Counted from the stretch's first letter, positions 17,232-25,139 are shown. The stretch is 35,368 nt of DNA from Paludibacteraceae bacterium (GCA_024399495.1 JAKSNY010000020.1:1-35368), one strand, 5' to 3'. Program-made: numbers and translations. The notes: generated from the sequence alone by a model not told the origin.

Positions 17232-17737
17232 CCTGCTGCAATCACTCCAGAAAACATAGAGAAGGTGCATGCCTCCTATCCGCGAAACAAGAATCTCGCT
17301 TTTGCTTTCTATAAAGCAGGATTCATTGAGTCATGGGGACGTGGCTGGCAGAAAATCTGCAACGGATTTGAGGCGGCAGGACTTCCCAAACCAACTATAG
17401 AATCTGCGCAAGGTGGATTTTGGTAACATTCCAAAGGAATAATGTGAACCTTAAAATGACGGATGGAAAAACTATGTACGATGATTCGGAAGACCCCAAA
17501 AGTACACTGAAAAGTACACTGAAAGGTACACTGAAAGGTACACTGAAAGGTACATCGAAACGTATTTACGAGTTGATTGCCCAAAATCCTAACATAACTA
17601 TTGACGAGGTGGCTGTGCTATTAGGATTGAATCGACGTGGTATTGTTAAACATTTCAATAATCTTCAGACTAAAGGAATGATTCGCCGCATCGGTTCTGA
17701 CAAAGGTGGACATTGGGAAATCATTAATCAAGAATAA
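17230..17737 (+). pseudogene. Truncated, frameshifted ATP-binding protein (AlbA/RecG-like type)
   Basis: The first frame reads LPAAITPENIEKVHASYPRN, then AFYKAGFIESWGRGWQKI and ends at ...QGGFW plus TAA near 17424. One base over, the sequence continues VTFQRNNVNL ... to 17737. Restoring one G in the TTTTGG run would join them, so this is a -1 frameshift. The 5' half, including the AlbA-type domain and most of the ATPase, is missing. The motifs (PENIEKVHASYPRN, GRGWQKICNGFE) and the C-terminal winged helix (ITIDEVAVLLGLNRRGIVKH) match the transcriptional-regulator-like ATP-binding proteins that often sit inside Bacteroidota type I restriction loci. An hsdS fragment follows after 3 bp. Confidence 0.82.
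17501..17560 (+). repeat. 12-bp tandem repeat, five copies
   Basis: Five consecutive 12-bp units related to GGTACACTGAAA encode (S/G)TLK repeats between the ATPase part and the winged helix of the ATP-binding protein relic. Such tetrapeptide linkers are common in this family. The unit is a multiple of three, so copy-number change keeps frame. Confidence 0.95.
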
Positions 17738-17740
17738 CCT

Positions 17741-17986
17741 ATGGGATTGAAGAAGTATAAGTTGGGTGAGCTAATATCTTTATGCGATGAGCGAAATTCT
17801 GACAATAAATATGTATTGTCAGATGTAAAAGGTATATCCATAAAGAAAGAATTTATTGAAACGAAGGCAGATATGGTGGGAGTTTCCTTGTCATCATATA
17901 TTCTTGTGCGTCCCGATAGGTTTGCTTATGTAACTGTTTCATATTATTCTGGTAAAACAGAGGATTTATATCACGATGATATTTAA
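17741..17986 (+). pseudogene. hsdS: 5' fragment of a type I restriction specificity gene (hsdS)
   Basis: The 81 codons encode MGLKKYKLGELISLCDERN, then VKGISIKKEFIETKADM and SSYILVRPDRFAYVTVS, which is the N-terminal start of the first target-recognition domain of type I S subunits. A complete S subunit has roughly 400 residues; here the frame stops at TAA (17984-17986) just before a relic of the small membrane-protein gene. It begins 3 bp after the ATP-binding protein relic, the usual order in Bacteroidota type I loci. hsdM and hsdR are absent from the window. The fragment cannot supply specificity on its own. Confidence 0.8.
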
Positions 17987-17991
17987 CTTTT

Positions 17992-18172
17992 ATGAAAAAT
18001 AAACTTATTACAATTATCTCAAGTGCCATAGCAATAATGGGTTTAGTGCATATTATTGCAACCTTTACTCCGCTGATAAACAAAGGTTTGGACGTGCTGA
18101 CTTAAGCCAAGCAGAATGCACTTATTTATATGAGCTTAATGTGCGGCAGAGTTTCTGCTGACAGTGAATTGA
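17992..18172 (+). pseudogene. Degraded copy of the small membrane-protein gene (copy C)
   Basis: Translation gives MKNKLITIISSAIAIMGLVH, then IIATFTPLINKG, an in-frame TAA, and NALIYMSLMCG. This aligns without gaps to residues 1-52 of the 119-aa protein at 11063. At ATGTGCGG (18139-18146) the sequence jumps directly to the gene's 3' end (GAGTTTCTGCTGACAGTGAA). In the intact gene the same octamer occurs twice, 179 bp apart, so the middle was lost by recombination between those octamers. Confidence 0.88.
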
Positions 18173-18231
18173 CGTTTTTATAACGCAAAGATAGCAAATG
18201 CGTTGCAGATATTTAAGAGTACTGCAAATGG

Positions 18232-18266
18232 TGTTACTCAAGATGTTACTCAAGTGTTACTCAAGA
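18232..18266 (+). repeat. Broken 12-bp tandem repeat (TGTTACTCAAGA units)
   Basis: Three consecutive copies of TGTTACTCAAG(A) are present, the middle one missing a base. In frame the first two encode VTQDVTQ, a linker type found in the same class of ATP-binding proteins as the relic at 17230. The 11-bp middle unit shifts the frame, so this is probably another coding relic. The rest of 18173-18418 holds no gene I can support. Confidence 0.8.
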
Positions 18267-18334
18267 CGATACTCTCGATAAAAAATAGAGAAAGCAATCA
18301 AAGAAAAATTTTGACGTATGCTTACATAAATGCC

Positions 18335-18361
18335 GAAGGCCTACCATATAGGTAAGCCTTC
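18335..18361 (-). terminator. Hairpin downstream of dnaK
   Basis: GAAGGCCTACC and GGTAAGCCTTC form an 11-bp stem with one mismatch around the loop ATATA, about 60 bp past the dnaK stop. A second longer-range pairing (GCCGAAGG at 18332, CCTTCGGC near 18401) encloses it. No T-run follows on the minus strand, so termination would be weak or factor-assisted. Confidence 0.5.
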
Positions 18362-18418
18362 TTAAGTTACTTTTGCTGCTCAAAATATTTTGTAATTTGA
18401 CCTTCGGCCTAATAACTT

Positions 18419-20359
18419 TTACTTCACCTCCTCAAAGTCTGCGTCCTGGACGTTGTCGCCGTTAGAGCCGCTGCTGGAGCCGCCAGCCTGTGAGCCTCCG
18501 GCTGCACCACCTTGGAATGGGTTGCCTTGGGCTCCACCTTGAGCACCGCCTTGAGCGTTGGCTGCGTTGTACATATCTTGCGATGCGGCATGGAATGCGT
18601 CGTTAAGCTCTTTCATTGCAGCGTCTATGGCGTTGATATCCTGATTCTTGTGAGCCTCTTTAAGCTTTGCAAGAGCAGCCTCAATAGGGGATTTCTTATC
18701 GGCAGGTATTTTATCGCCAAGTTCTTTAAGCTGCTTTTCGGTTTGGAAAATCATACCATCGGCTTGGTTAAGCTTGTCTATACGCTCTTTTTCTTTCTTA
18801 TCTGCCTCTGCATTGGCTTCAGCCTCCGCTTTCATACGCTTGATTTCGTCCTCGCTAAGACCCGATGAAGCCTCAATTCTGATTTTCTGCTCCTTACCTG
18901 TAGCCTTATCTTTGGCAGATACGTTAAGAATACCATTAGCGTCAATATCAAATGTAACCTCAATTTGAGGAACTCCACGTGGAGCGGCAGGTATTCCGTC
19001 AAGGTTGAACATACCAATCTGTTTGTTGTCTCTTGCCATAGGACGCTCACCTTGTAGTACATTTATTTGTACAGAAGGCTGATTGTCAGATGCTGTTGAG
19101 AACACCTCAGATTTCTTAGTAGGTATTGTGGTGTTGGCGTCAATAAGTTTTGTCATAACGCCACCCATTGTCTCTATACCAAGTGATAGAGGAGTTACAT
19201 CAAGAAGCAGTACGTCTTTTACATCGCCGGTAAGAACACCACCTTGAATAGCGGCACCAACGGCTACCACCTCATCGGGGTTAACACCCTTAGAAGGCTC
19301 TTTGCCAAAGATTTCCTTAACTTTAGCCTGAATAGCAGGAATACGAGAAGAACCACCTACAAGTATTACCTCGTCTATTTCAGAGTTATTTAGACCGGCA
19401 TCGCTCATAGCCTTGCGGCATGGCTCTACTGTGGCTTGTATAAGCTTGTCTGCCAACTGCTCAAATTTAGCGCGGCTAAGTGTCTTTACCAAGTGCTTTG
19501 GCACACCATTAACAGGCATAATGTAAGGCAGGTTAATCTCTGTAGATGTGGAACTTGAAAGTTCTATCTTAGCCTTCTCTGCAGCCTCTTTCAAACGCTG
19601 TAGTGCCATAGGGTCTTTTCTAAGGTCTATGCCCTCATCGTTCATAAATTCCTGTGCCAGCCAATCTATTATAACTTGGTCAAAATCATCACCACCAAGG
19701 TGTGTATCACCGTTGGTTGACTTAACCTCAAATACACCGTCACCTAATTCAAGGATAGATATATCAAATGTACCGCCACCAAGGTCAAACACTGCAATCT
19801 TCATATCCTTGTTAGTCTTGTCAAGACCGTAAGCAAGTGCAGCCGCAGTAGGCTCATTTACAATACGTTTAACTGTAAGACCAGCAATCTCTCCAGCCTC
19901 TTTTGTGGCTTGACGTTGAGCGTCTGAGAAGTATGCAGGAACTGTAATTACAGCCTCTTTAACCTCACTTCCAAGATAATCCTCTGCAGTTTTCTTCATT
20001 TTTTGAAGAATCATGGCAGAAATCTCTTGTGGTGTGTATAGTCTGCCGTCAATGTTTACACGTGGGGTGTTGTTATCACCACGATCTACCTGATAGGGTA
20101 CACGGTTAATCTCTTTTTGCGTTTGGTCGTATGTCTCGCCCATAAAACGCTTTATAGAGAATATGGTCTTTTTAGGGTTTGTGATAGCCTGACGTTTAGC
20201 AGGGTCACCAACCTTACGCTCTCCACCGTCAATGAATGCCACAATAGACGGAGTGGTGCGTTTGCCTTCACTGTTTGCAATAACAATAGGATCGTTTCCT
20301 TCCATGACCGATACACAAGAGTTTGTTGTACCTAAGTCAATACCAATAATCTTACTCAT
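18419..20359 (-). CDS. dnaK: Hsp70 chaperone DnaK
   Basis: This 646-aa protein is full length. It opens [18 protein letters not shown] (phosphate-1 loop), followed by [14 protein letters not shown] near 168-181 and [14 protein letters not shown] near 192-205, the other ATPase signatures. The substrate-binding domain starts after [17 protein letters not shown] (about 385-401). The helical lid ends in a Gly/Gln/Ala-rich linker and the conserved tail [12 protein letters not shown], which recruits co-chaperones. It folds nascent and stressed proteins with DnaJ and GrpE; neither partner is adjacent here. No HrcA-type CIRCE element is visible upstream. Instead the leader has a heptamer array 7 bp before the ATG. 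Confidence 0.98.
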   Translation of the reverse strand: MSKIIGIDLGTTNSCVSVMEGNDPIVIANSEGKRTTPSIVAFIDGGERKVGDPAKRQAITNPKKTIFSIKRFMGETYDQTQKEINRVPYQVDRGDNNTPRVNIDGRLYTPQEISAMILQKMKKTAEDYLGSEVKEAVITVPAYFSDAQRQATKEAGEIAGLTVKRIVNEPTAAALAYGLDKTNKDMKIAVFDLGGGTFDISILELGDGVFEVKSTNGDTHLGGDDFDQVIIDWLAQEFMNDEGIDLRKDPMALQRLKEAAEKAKIELSSSTSTEINLPYIMPVNGVPKHLVKTLSRAKFEQLADKLIQATVEPCRKAMSDAGLNNSEIDEVILVGGSSRIPAIQAKVKEIFGKEPSKGVNPDEVVAVGAAIQGGVLTGDVKDVLLLDVTPLSLGIETMGGVMTKLIDANTTIPTKKSEVFSTASDNQPSVQINVLQGERPMARDNKQIGMFNLDGIPAAPRGVPQIEVTFDIDANGILNVSAKDKATGKEQKIRIEASSGLSEDEIKRMKAEAEANAEADKKEKERIDKLNQADGMIFQTEKQLKELGDKIPADKKSPIEAALAKLKEAHKNQDINAIDAAMKELNDAFHAASQDMYNAANAQGGAQGGAQGNPFQGGAAGGSQAGGSSSGSNGDNVQDADFEEVK

Positions 20360-20366
20360 ATAATTT

Positions 20367-20401
20367 AAAAGTTAAAAGTTGAAAGTTAAAAGTTGAAAGT
20401 T
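20367..20401 (-). repeat. Heptanucleotide array in the dnaK leader
   Basis: Five 7-bp units (AAAAGTT or GAAAGTT on the plus strand, AACTTTY on the mRNA strand) end 7 bp before the dnaK ATG. The same motif, in the same orientation to the gene, precedes the genes at 23353 and 32390. Confidence 0.9.
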
Positions 20402-20473
20402 ATGAAACCAAGTATAAAACTTTCTGATTATTTCTCTTCAATTATTGTGCCAAAAGAAAAATATCAACAATTA

Positions 20474-20504
20474 CTGACAATTTGTCAAAAAGTGCGTATC
20501 TTTG
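20474..20504 (+). promoter_or_regulatory. Probable promoter of the DPP4-like gene with an internal palindrome
   Basis: TATCTTTG (20497-20504) matches the -7 element; CTG (20474-20476) lies 20 bp upstream in the -33 position. The spacer contains the perfect 13-bp palindrome TGACAATTTGTCA (20475-20487), a possible operator. The leader to the ATG at 20548 is about 35 bases and includes CATACAT repeats. Confidence 0.5.
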
Positions 20505-20514
20505 TCGCTGATGT

Positions 20515-20535
20515 CATACATCATACATCATACAT
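20515..20535 (+). repeat. CATACAT heptamer array in the DPP4-like gene leader
   Basis: Three exact CATACAT units lie 12 bp before the ATG at 20548. The reverse complement of the same heptamer is found in arrays at 26711, 27380, 28080 and 28214. Confidence 0.9.
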
Positions 20536-20547
20536 AAATACATAATT

Positions 20548-22404
20548 ATGTCTATTCTAATATTATTAAGCATTTTATTCCCTCTGCCCGATGGCAACTG
20601 TGCCACGTTAAGCAGTGACAGTACAGCCATTATGGCTGGAGAGTATAGGTCTGCAAAGCAGGATACGGTGGTTGATTTCTCTAAAATGAGGATTTGCCCG
20701 TTGCACAAGGTTTCTGATTTAAGTTTTTCACCCGATGCCAGCCGCATATTGCTGACATCGTGTAAGGGAGATACAGCCGTAAGTCCGTACTATATATACA
20801 AGGTGGAGAGTAACAGATGTGACCGCCTGAGTGATAATCCGCATCAGGCTTGCCCTGTTTTTAGCCCCGATGGCAAGAAAATAGCCTTTGTGCGTGATAA
20901 TAATTTGATTATAAAGCGTTTGGAATACAATACAGAGATAAATGTAACTACAGACGGTAGCAGTGATGTATATAATGGCATTTGCAGTAAGGATTTTAAA
21001 GAGGCGTATGGCATAGAGAGTATTATAAAATGGAGTCCATGCTCCATGTATCTGATTTTCAGTAAAAACAATAAACTCTTTATGTACAGCATACAGTACA
21101 AGTGGACTAAAGAGATAGTGATGCCTGATGCCGATGCCTATTATATTACAGCGGTGGAATGGACTCAAGACCCTGAATATGTAGGTGTTATGTATCTTAA
21201 TAAGGCTCAGAACACGCTGCGTTTGGCAAAAGTTAATGTAAATACCTTTATTGCCACCATGATTTATGAATATAAAGAGGATAAGTTTATTCCGCCATTT
21301 TCTGCCAAATTTGTGAAATTTTTAGAGGGTACAACTAATTTTGTGGTGGCAAGGTGTGAGTCGGACAGGAAACAACTATATCTGCATGGTCAGAACGGCA
21401 AGTTCATAAAGCCGCTTACTAATGACGAAGTGGGGGTTACAGATTTTTATACCTACGATGCTGCCACCAAAAGGCTGTTTTATCAAACCTACGATGGGGT
21501 GAATCGATGTGTATGCTCTGTAACGTCTGATGGTACCAAGCCGTTAAAACATACCCCAGACGATGTATCGGCGGTTGCCAGGTTCAGTGCTGACTGCAAG
21601 TATTTTGAATGTACATCTAAAACTCATAATTCCGCCACAGAGGTATCTGTATGTGATGTTAAAGGTAATAAGGTAAGGGTTTTAACTACACTTGATGACG
21701 CACCAAAATACAGCAGAGAACTGAGAAAGGCAGGTGATTTGAATTATTATGTGGTTAAGCCCACATCGGGGTATAATGGTAAATGTGTAATGTATGTATC
21801 TGATTTTGAAAGAAATAATGATGATGCACTTGAATCCGTTTTGTGTGATAACGGCTATTTTGTAGTGGTTGTAAAGACCAGAGGTACAGAAGGGCAAGGC
21901 AAAGCATTTGCCCAAGGTGTATATCTGAATATATTTAATGCACCTGCATCTGATTATATATCTGTGGCACAGTCTATTATTGATAATGGAGAGGCTACGG
22001 AGATTTCAATAATAGGGGAGAATCTGAATGCCGGAGTGGCATTGTCAGCCATATTGGCAGACGAAAATCCGTTTAAAGTGGCAGTGGCAGTATCGCCAGT
22101 TGCAGACATCAGTGACTACAATCCTATTCTGATAGAGAGAGTTATGAGAACAGAGGGAACAACGGCGGCATATCGTGAAAACAGTGCGGTAGATAATATT
22201 TCCAAATTAAATAAAAAAGTGTTAATTTTACACGCTGAAAATAATTCTGATATTCCGTTAGCTCAAACTAAGAAACTGAGTGAGAAATTAGTTGACAGCG
22301 GCATTCAGTTTGAATCTCAGATTTTCTTTGGCAAAGATGAGTCGTTTACTAAAGGCATTATTAATAACTATTTGATTACCAAAATTATAAATTTTATAAA
22401 ATAA
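20548..22404 (+). CDS. DPP4-family (S9B-like) protein lacking the catalytic triad
   Basis: This 618-aa protein starts with a short hydrophobic signal segment (MSILILLSILFPLPDG). It then has a beta-propeller (about 50-390; FSPDASRILL, FSPDGKKIAF repeats) and an alpha/beta-hydrolase domain. GYFVVVVKTRGTEGQGKAF and the SPVADISDYN ... ERVMRT region align well with dipeptidyl peptidase IV. The catalytic positions do not. The nucleophile motif GWSYGG reads GENLNA (Ser to Asn492). The acid in HGTADDN reads HAENNSD (Asp to Asn566). The base in DKNHG reads GKDES (His to Glu598). The paired glutamates that bind the substrate N-terminus (EEEF) read FKEAY, so one is lost. It is probably a non-catalytic exported protein. 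A nucleotidyltransferase follows after 2 bp. Confidence 0.82.
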   Translation: MSILILLSILFPLPDGNCATLSSDSTAIMAGEYRSAKQDTVVDFSKMRICPLHKVSDLSFSPDASRILLTSCKGDTAVSPYYIYKVESNRCDRLSDNPHQACPVFSPDGKKIAFVRDNNLIIKRLEYNTEINVTTDGSSDVYNGICSKDFKEAYGIESIIKWSPCSMYLIFSKNNKLFMYSIQYKWTKEIVMPDADAYYITAVEWTQDPEYVGVMYLNKAQNTLRLAKVNVNTFIATMIYEYKEDKFIPPFSAKFVKFLEGTTNFVVARCESDRKQLYLHGQNGKFIKPLTNDEVGVTDFYTYDAATKRLFYQTYDGVNRCVCSVTSDGTKPLKHTPDDVSAVARFSADCKYFECTSKTHNSATEVSVCDVKGNKVRVLTTLDDAPKYSRELRKAGDLNYYVVKPTSGYNGKCVMYVSDFERNNDDALESVLCDNGYFVVVVKTRGTEGQGKAFAQGVYLNIFNAPASDYISVAQSIIDNGEATEISIIGENLNAGVALSAILADENPFKVAVAVSPVADISDYNPILIERVMRTEGTTAAYRENSAVDNISKLNKKVLILHAENNSDIPLAQTKKLSEKLVDSGIQFESQIFFGKDESFTKGIINNYLITKIINFIK

Positions 22405-22406
22405 AA

Positions 22407-23312
22407 ATGAAACCTACACTTTATGTAATGGCGGCTGGTATGGGAAGCCGTTATGGCGGACTTAAGCAGATGGATGGGCTTGGTCCTAACGGAGAAACCA
22501 TCATAGATTATTCTATTTTTGATGCAATCCGTGCAGGATTTGGTAAGGTTGTTTTTGTAATACGCCGCGATTTTGCAGATGATTTTAAGAAAATTGTGAT
22601 ATCCAAGTTTATGGATAAGATTCCTGTAGATGTGGTTTATCAGGATTTGGATAATCTGCCTGAAGGTTTTACTGTTAATCCTGAGCGTATCAAGCCTTGG
22701 GGTACAAACCATGCCGTGCTTATGGGAAAGGATATCGTAAAGGAGCCTTTTGCGGTAATTAACGGCGATGATTTTTACGGACAGGAGTCATTTGAGGTGC
22801 TTGCAGACGCTTTAGTCAAGATGAATGGCACTAAAGGGCAGTATTGTATGGTAGGTTTCCCTGTGCGTAACACCCTGTCAGAGAGTGGTACTGTATCACG
22901 TGGCGTGTGTCAGAAAGATGCTGACGGGTATCTTACATCCATTGTGGAACATACTAAGATAGAGGAGAATGGCGGAGTTATAGTAAACCATAACGATGAT
23001 GGTACAAATACCATTGTTAAACCCGATACACCTGTATCCATGAATATGTGGGGCTTTACACCCGATTATTTTGAGTATTCATATAATTTCTTTAAGGAAT
23101 TCTTAAAGGAGAACGAGAAGAGCCTGAAAGCCGAGTTTTATATACCCACTATGGTTGACTATCTTATTAACAACGGCAAAGCAAAGGTTAAGGTGCTTAA
23201 TACTACCAGCAAGTGGTTTGGTGTAACGTATGCCGCCGATAAACCTAATGTTATGCTAAAAATAAACGAATTGATAAACAAAGGTGTATATCCATCTAAA
23301 TTATGGAAATAA
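22407..23312 (+). CDS. Sugar-phosphate nucleotidyltransferase family protein
   Basis: The 301-aa protein is an NTP-transferase with the Rossmann-like signature AAGMGSRYGGLKQMDGLG (9-26). It also has the metal-binding region FAVINGDDFYG (about 112-122) and MNMWGFTPDYF near 211-221. It would join a sugar 1-phosphate to a nucleoside triphosphate, making an NDP-sugar for cell-envelope polysaccharide. It starts 2 bp after the DPP4-like gene and so is translationally coupled to it. The exact sugar and nucleotide are unknown; glucose-1-phosphate uridylyltransferase is the usual database label for this branch but is not proven. Confidence 0.85.
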   Translation: MKPTLYVMAAGMGSRYGGLKQMDGLGPNGETIIDYSIFDAIRAGFGKVVFVIRRDFADDFKKIVISKFMDKIPVDVVYQDLDNLPEGFTVNPERIKPWGTNHAVLMGKDIVKEPFAVINGDDFYGQESFEVLADALVKMNGTKGQYCMVGFPVRNTLSESGTVSRGVCQKDADGYLTSIVEHTKIEENGGVIVNHNDDGTNTIVKPDTPVSMNMWGFTPDYFEYSYNFFKEFLKENEKSLKAEFYIPTMVDYLINNGKAKVKVLNTTSKWFGVTYAADKPNVMLKINELINKGVYPSKLWK

Positions 23313-23313
23313 C

Positions 23314-23348
23314 CTTTAACTTTCAATTTTCAATTTTCAATTTTCAAT
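23314..23348 (+). repeat. Heptanucleotide array upstream of nfeD-like gene
   Basis: A CTTTAAC unit plus four exact TTTCAAT units end 4 bp before the ATG at 23353. The mRNA-strand motif matches the arrays upstream of dnaK and of the gene at 32390. Confidence 0.92.
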
Positions 23349-23352
23349 TAGA

Positions 23353-23787
23353 ATGTTGCCTTATCATTATTGGCTGATTGCCACTGCAGTTCTGATACTT
23401 ATTGAACTTTGCACAGCAGGTTTTGGTGTTATATGTTTTGCCGTTGGTACATTGCTGGCGGCGTTGTTGGCATATTTGCAACTCTCACTTGGGTGGCAAA
23501 TATCTGCATTTATAGTAGGCTCTGTGTTGGCTCTTGTGTTTATAAGACCGTTTGCCCTTAAATGGCTTAATAAGCATAAAGGAGAGCAGGTTAAGACTAA
23601 TGCCGATGCCATTATAGGACGCAAGGCTATTGTTACAGAGGTTATTGACAATGTGGCAGGTACAGGTTATGTGCGTATAGATGGCGATTTATGGAAGGCG
23701 GTATCACAGACAGGCACCATTATCCCGATAGGAGCAGAGGTTACAGTAATTTCAAGAGACAGTATAATTCTTAAAGTAAAATTATGA
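23353..23787 (+). CDS. NfeD-family membrane protein
   Basis: The 144-aa protein has three closely spaced membrane segments in residues 1-75, including CTAGFGVICFAVGTLLAALL. A C-terminal OB-fold follows (about 88-144: IIGRKAIVTEVIDNVAGTGYV, then DGDLWKAVS and IPIGAEVTVISRDSIILKV), which is the NfeD layout. These short NfeD proteins act in the membrane with a stomatin/SPFH partner. The next gene encodes exactly that partner and overlaps the stop by 4 bases (ATGA at 23784-23787). The pairing is conserved across bacteria; the molecular job remains uncertain. Confidence 0.9.
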   Translation: MLPYHYWLIATAVLILIELCTAGFGVICFAVGTLLAALLAYLQLSLGWQISAFIVGSVLALVFIRPFALKWLNKHKGEQVKTNADAIIGRKAIVTEVIDNVAGTGYVRIDGDLWKAVSQTGTIIPIGAEVTVISRDSIILKVKL

Positions 23788-24746
23788 CAGCAGGAACAAT
23801 TATTTTGATTATTGTAGGCATTGTAGTTGTTGCCTACGTGCTTAAAGGCATTAAAATAGTCTCACAATCAGAGACTATGATTATTGAGCGTTTGGGTAGG
23901 TATCATCGTACCCTTAATGCAGGTATAAACGTAATTCTACCTATAGTAGAGCGTGCAAAAGAGACAGCCACCCGTATGAGTAACGGAGCAGTGCGTTTGA
24001 GTAATAAAATAGATTTGCGTGAGCAGGTGTTTGATTTTGATAAACAGAGTGTTATAACCAAAGATAATGTTATGACAGAAATCAATGCCTTGCTCTATTT
24101 CCAGATTGTTGATCCCGTTAAGTCAGTGTATGAAATCAAGAATCTGCCAATGGCTATTGAGAAACTTACGCAAACCACACTCCGTAATGTTGTGGGTGAG
24201 TTGGAACTTGATGAGACCCTTACATCGCGCGATACCATTAACTCTAAACTGCGTGCAGTGCTTGACGATGCCACCAATAAATGGGGTGTTAAAGTAAATC
24301 GTGTTGAGTTACAGGATATTACACCACCGCAGAGCATACGTATAGCAATGGAGAAACAGATGCAGGCAGAGCGTGACCGCCGTGCAGAGATTCTAAAGGC
24401 AGAGGGAGAGAAACAGTCTGCAATACTGAAGTCTGAGGGTGAGAAATCTGCAGAGATTAACGCCGCTGAGGCAGAGAAACAGGCTCGCGTGTTAAAGGCT
24501 GAAGGTCAGGCAAAGGCACAAATCCTACAAGCGGAGGCTGAGGCTCAGGCTATTAAGAATGTAGCCGATTCTGTTGCTTCCATTAAGGGTGCAGACCCTG
24601 TAAACTATCTGCTTGCCATAAAATATATTGACGGTCTTAAAGAGATGACCAAAGGCAAAGACAATAAGACAGTCTATATTCCGTACGAGGCTACAGGTGT
24701 GCTTGGCTCACTTGGTTCACTTAAAGAAATGTTTGGCGGAAAATGA
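23784..24746 (+). CDS. SPFH/Band 7 (stomatin-like) membrane protein, QmcA type
   Basis: The 320-aa protein has one N-terminal membrane helix (about 3-20), followed by the SPFH domain (about 21-195, with the family-typical RLGRYHRTLNAGINVILPIV segment, here quoted in part). A long Glu/Lys/Ala-rich coiled coil spans about 190-265 (AEGEKQSAILKSEGEKSAE). Such proteins oligomerise into membrane rings or cages, and they organise lipid domains and regulate proteases. It overlaps the NfeD gene by ATGA, so the two products are made together. Length and domain order are normal for paraslipin/QmcA proteins. Confidence 0.93.
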   Translation: MTAGTIILIIVGIVVVAYVLKGIKIVSQSETMIIERLGRYHRTLNAGINVILPIVERAKETATRMSNGAVRLSNKIDLREQVFDFDKQSVITKDNVMTEINALLYFQIVDPVKSVYEIKNLPMAIEKLTQTTLRNVVGELELDETLTSRDTINSKLRAVLDDATNKWGVKVNRVELQDITPPQSIRIAMEKQMQAERDRRAEILKAEGEKQSAILKSEGEKSAEINAAEAEKQARVLKAEGQAKAQILQAEAEAQAIKNVADSVASIKGADPVNYLLAIKYIDGLKEMTKGKDNKTVYIPYEATGVLGSLGSLKEMFGGK

Positions 24747-24852
24747 AACCGCTTTGTAAAATATATGTAAAGAGTTTGTAAATTCTTTGAAATGCTTTTG
24801 AAATTGCAAACCTTTGCGTAATAAATAATTTGAAAAAATACATAGTTCCCTC

Positions 24853-24882
24853 TTGACAAATGAAAATGTGGTATTACATTTG
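24853..24882 (+). promoter_or_regulatory. Strong promoter of a small transcription unit
   Basis: TTG (24853-24855), 19 bp, then TACATTTG (24875-24882). This is an excellent Bacteroidota promoter in the 489-bp gap after the SPFH gene, predicting a transcript start near 24889. Confidence 0.8.
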
Positions 24883-24964
24883 CAATGTCATCGATGAAGG
24901 AGAGCTTCAAAGAGGAGAGAGTTAATAAGCAGACTTGGAATAGCCTGCATAAAAATTAAAAACT

Positions 24965-25042
24965 ATGTATAATTATCAGATTAATTATCGCGGAAAAGAT
25001 GACACCAAATTATTTGATAGAATCTTTGCCAAACGTAAATAA
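24965..25042 (+). CDS. Possible 25-aa micro-protein
   Basis: ATG to TAA encodes a basic peptide that begins MYNYQINYRGKDD and ends DRIFAKRK. It has an A-rich leader (AAAAATTAAAAACT) like other Bacteroidota starts and lies wholly within the small transcription unit, just ahead of its hairpins. It could be a real micro-protein, a leader peptide, or chance. Coding status is unproven. Confidence 0.4.
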   Translation: MYNYQINYRGKDDTKLFDRIFAKRK

Positions 25043-25109
25043 GTGGGGTGTCCGCGCCCCTTTCAGGTAAAGCACCTGAAGTTTGGAGCGATTGAAAAAG
25101 TGAGAAAAG

Positions 25110-25139
25110 GAGACGTAATGAATTTTACGCCTCTTTTTT
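25110..25139 (+). terminator. Intrinsic terminator of the small transcription unit
   Basis: GAG-A-CGTAA pairs with TTACG-C-CTC across one mismatch and a 6-base loop, followed directly by TTTTTT. It ends 2 bp before the MFS promoter. Confidence 0.8.

Larger units (their letters stand above)
24889..25139 (+). ncRNA. Candidate small RNA or micro-ORF transcript
   Basis: A promoter at 24853 and an intrinsic terminator ending near 25139 bound a transcript of about 250 bases that contains no annotated-size gene. Its 3' half folds into two neat hairpins: GGGGTG-TCCG-CGCCCC (25045-25060, a UNCG-type tetraloop) and TTCAGGT/ACCTGAA around AAAGC (25062-25080), then the terminator stem. The 5' half contains a 25-codon frame. 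The downstream MFS gene has its own promoter right after the terminator, so this is a separate unit, not simply its leader. I do not recognise a known RNA family. Start and end are inferred from elements, not observed. Confidence 0.5.

Noticed and set aside
20436-20453. Sigma-54-like TTGGCAC-N5-TTGAA upstream of dnaK
   Set aside because: The -12 element lacks the required GC dinucleotide, and no activator site or further support is visible; a weak TATACTTG at 20416-20409 is equally possible.
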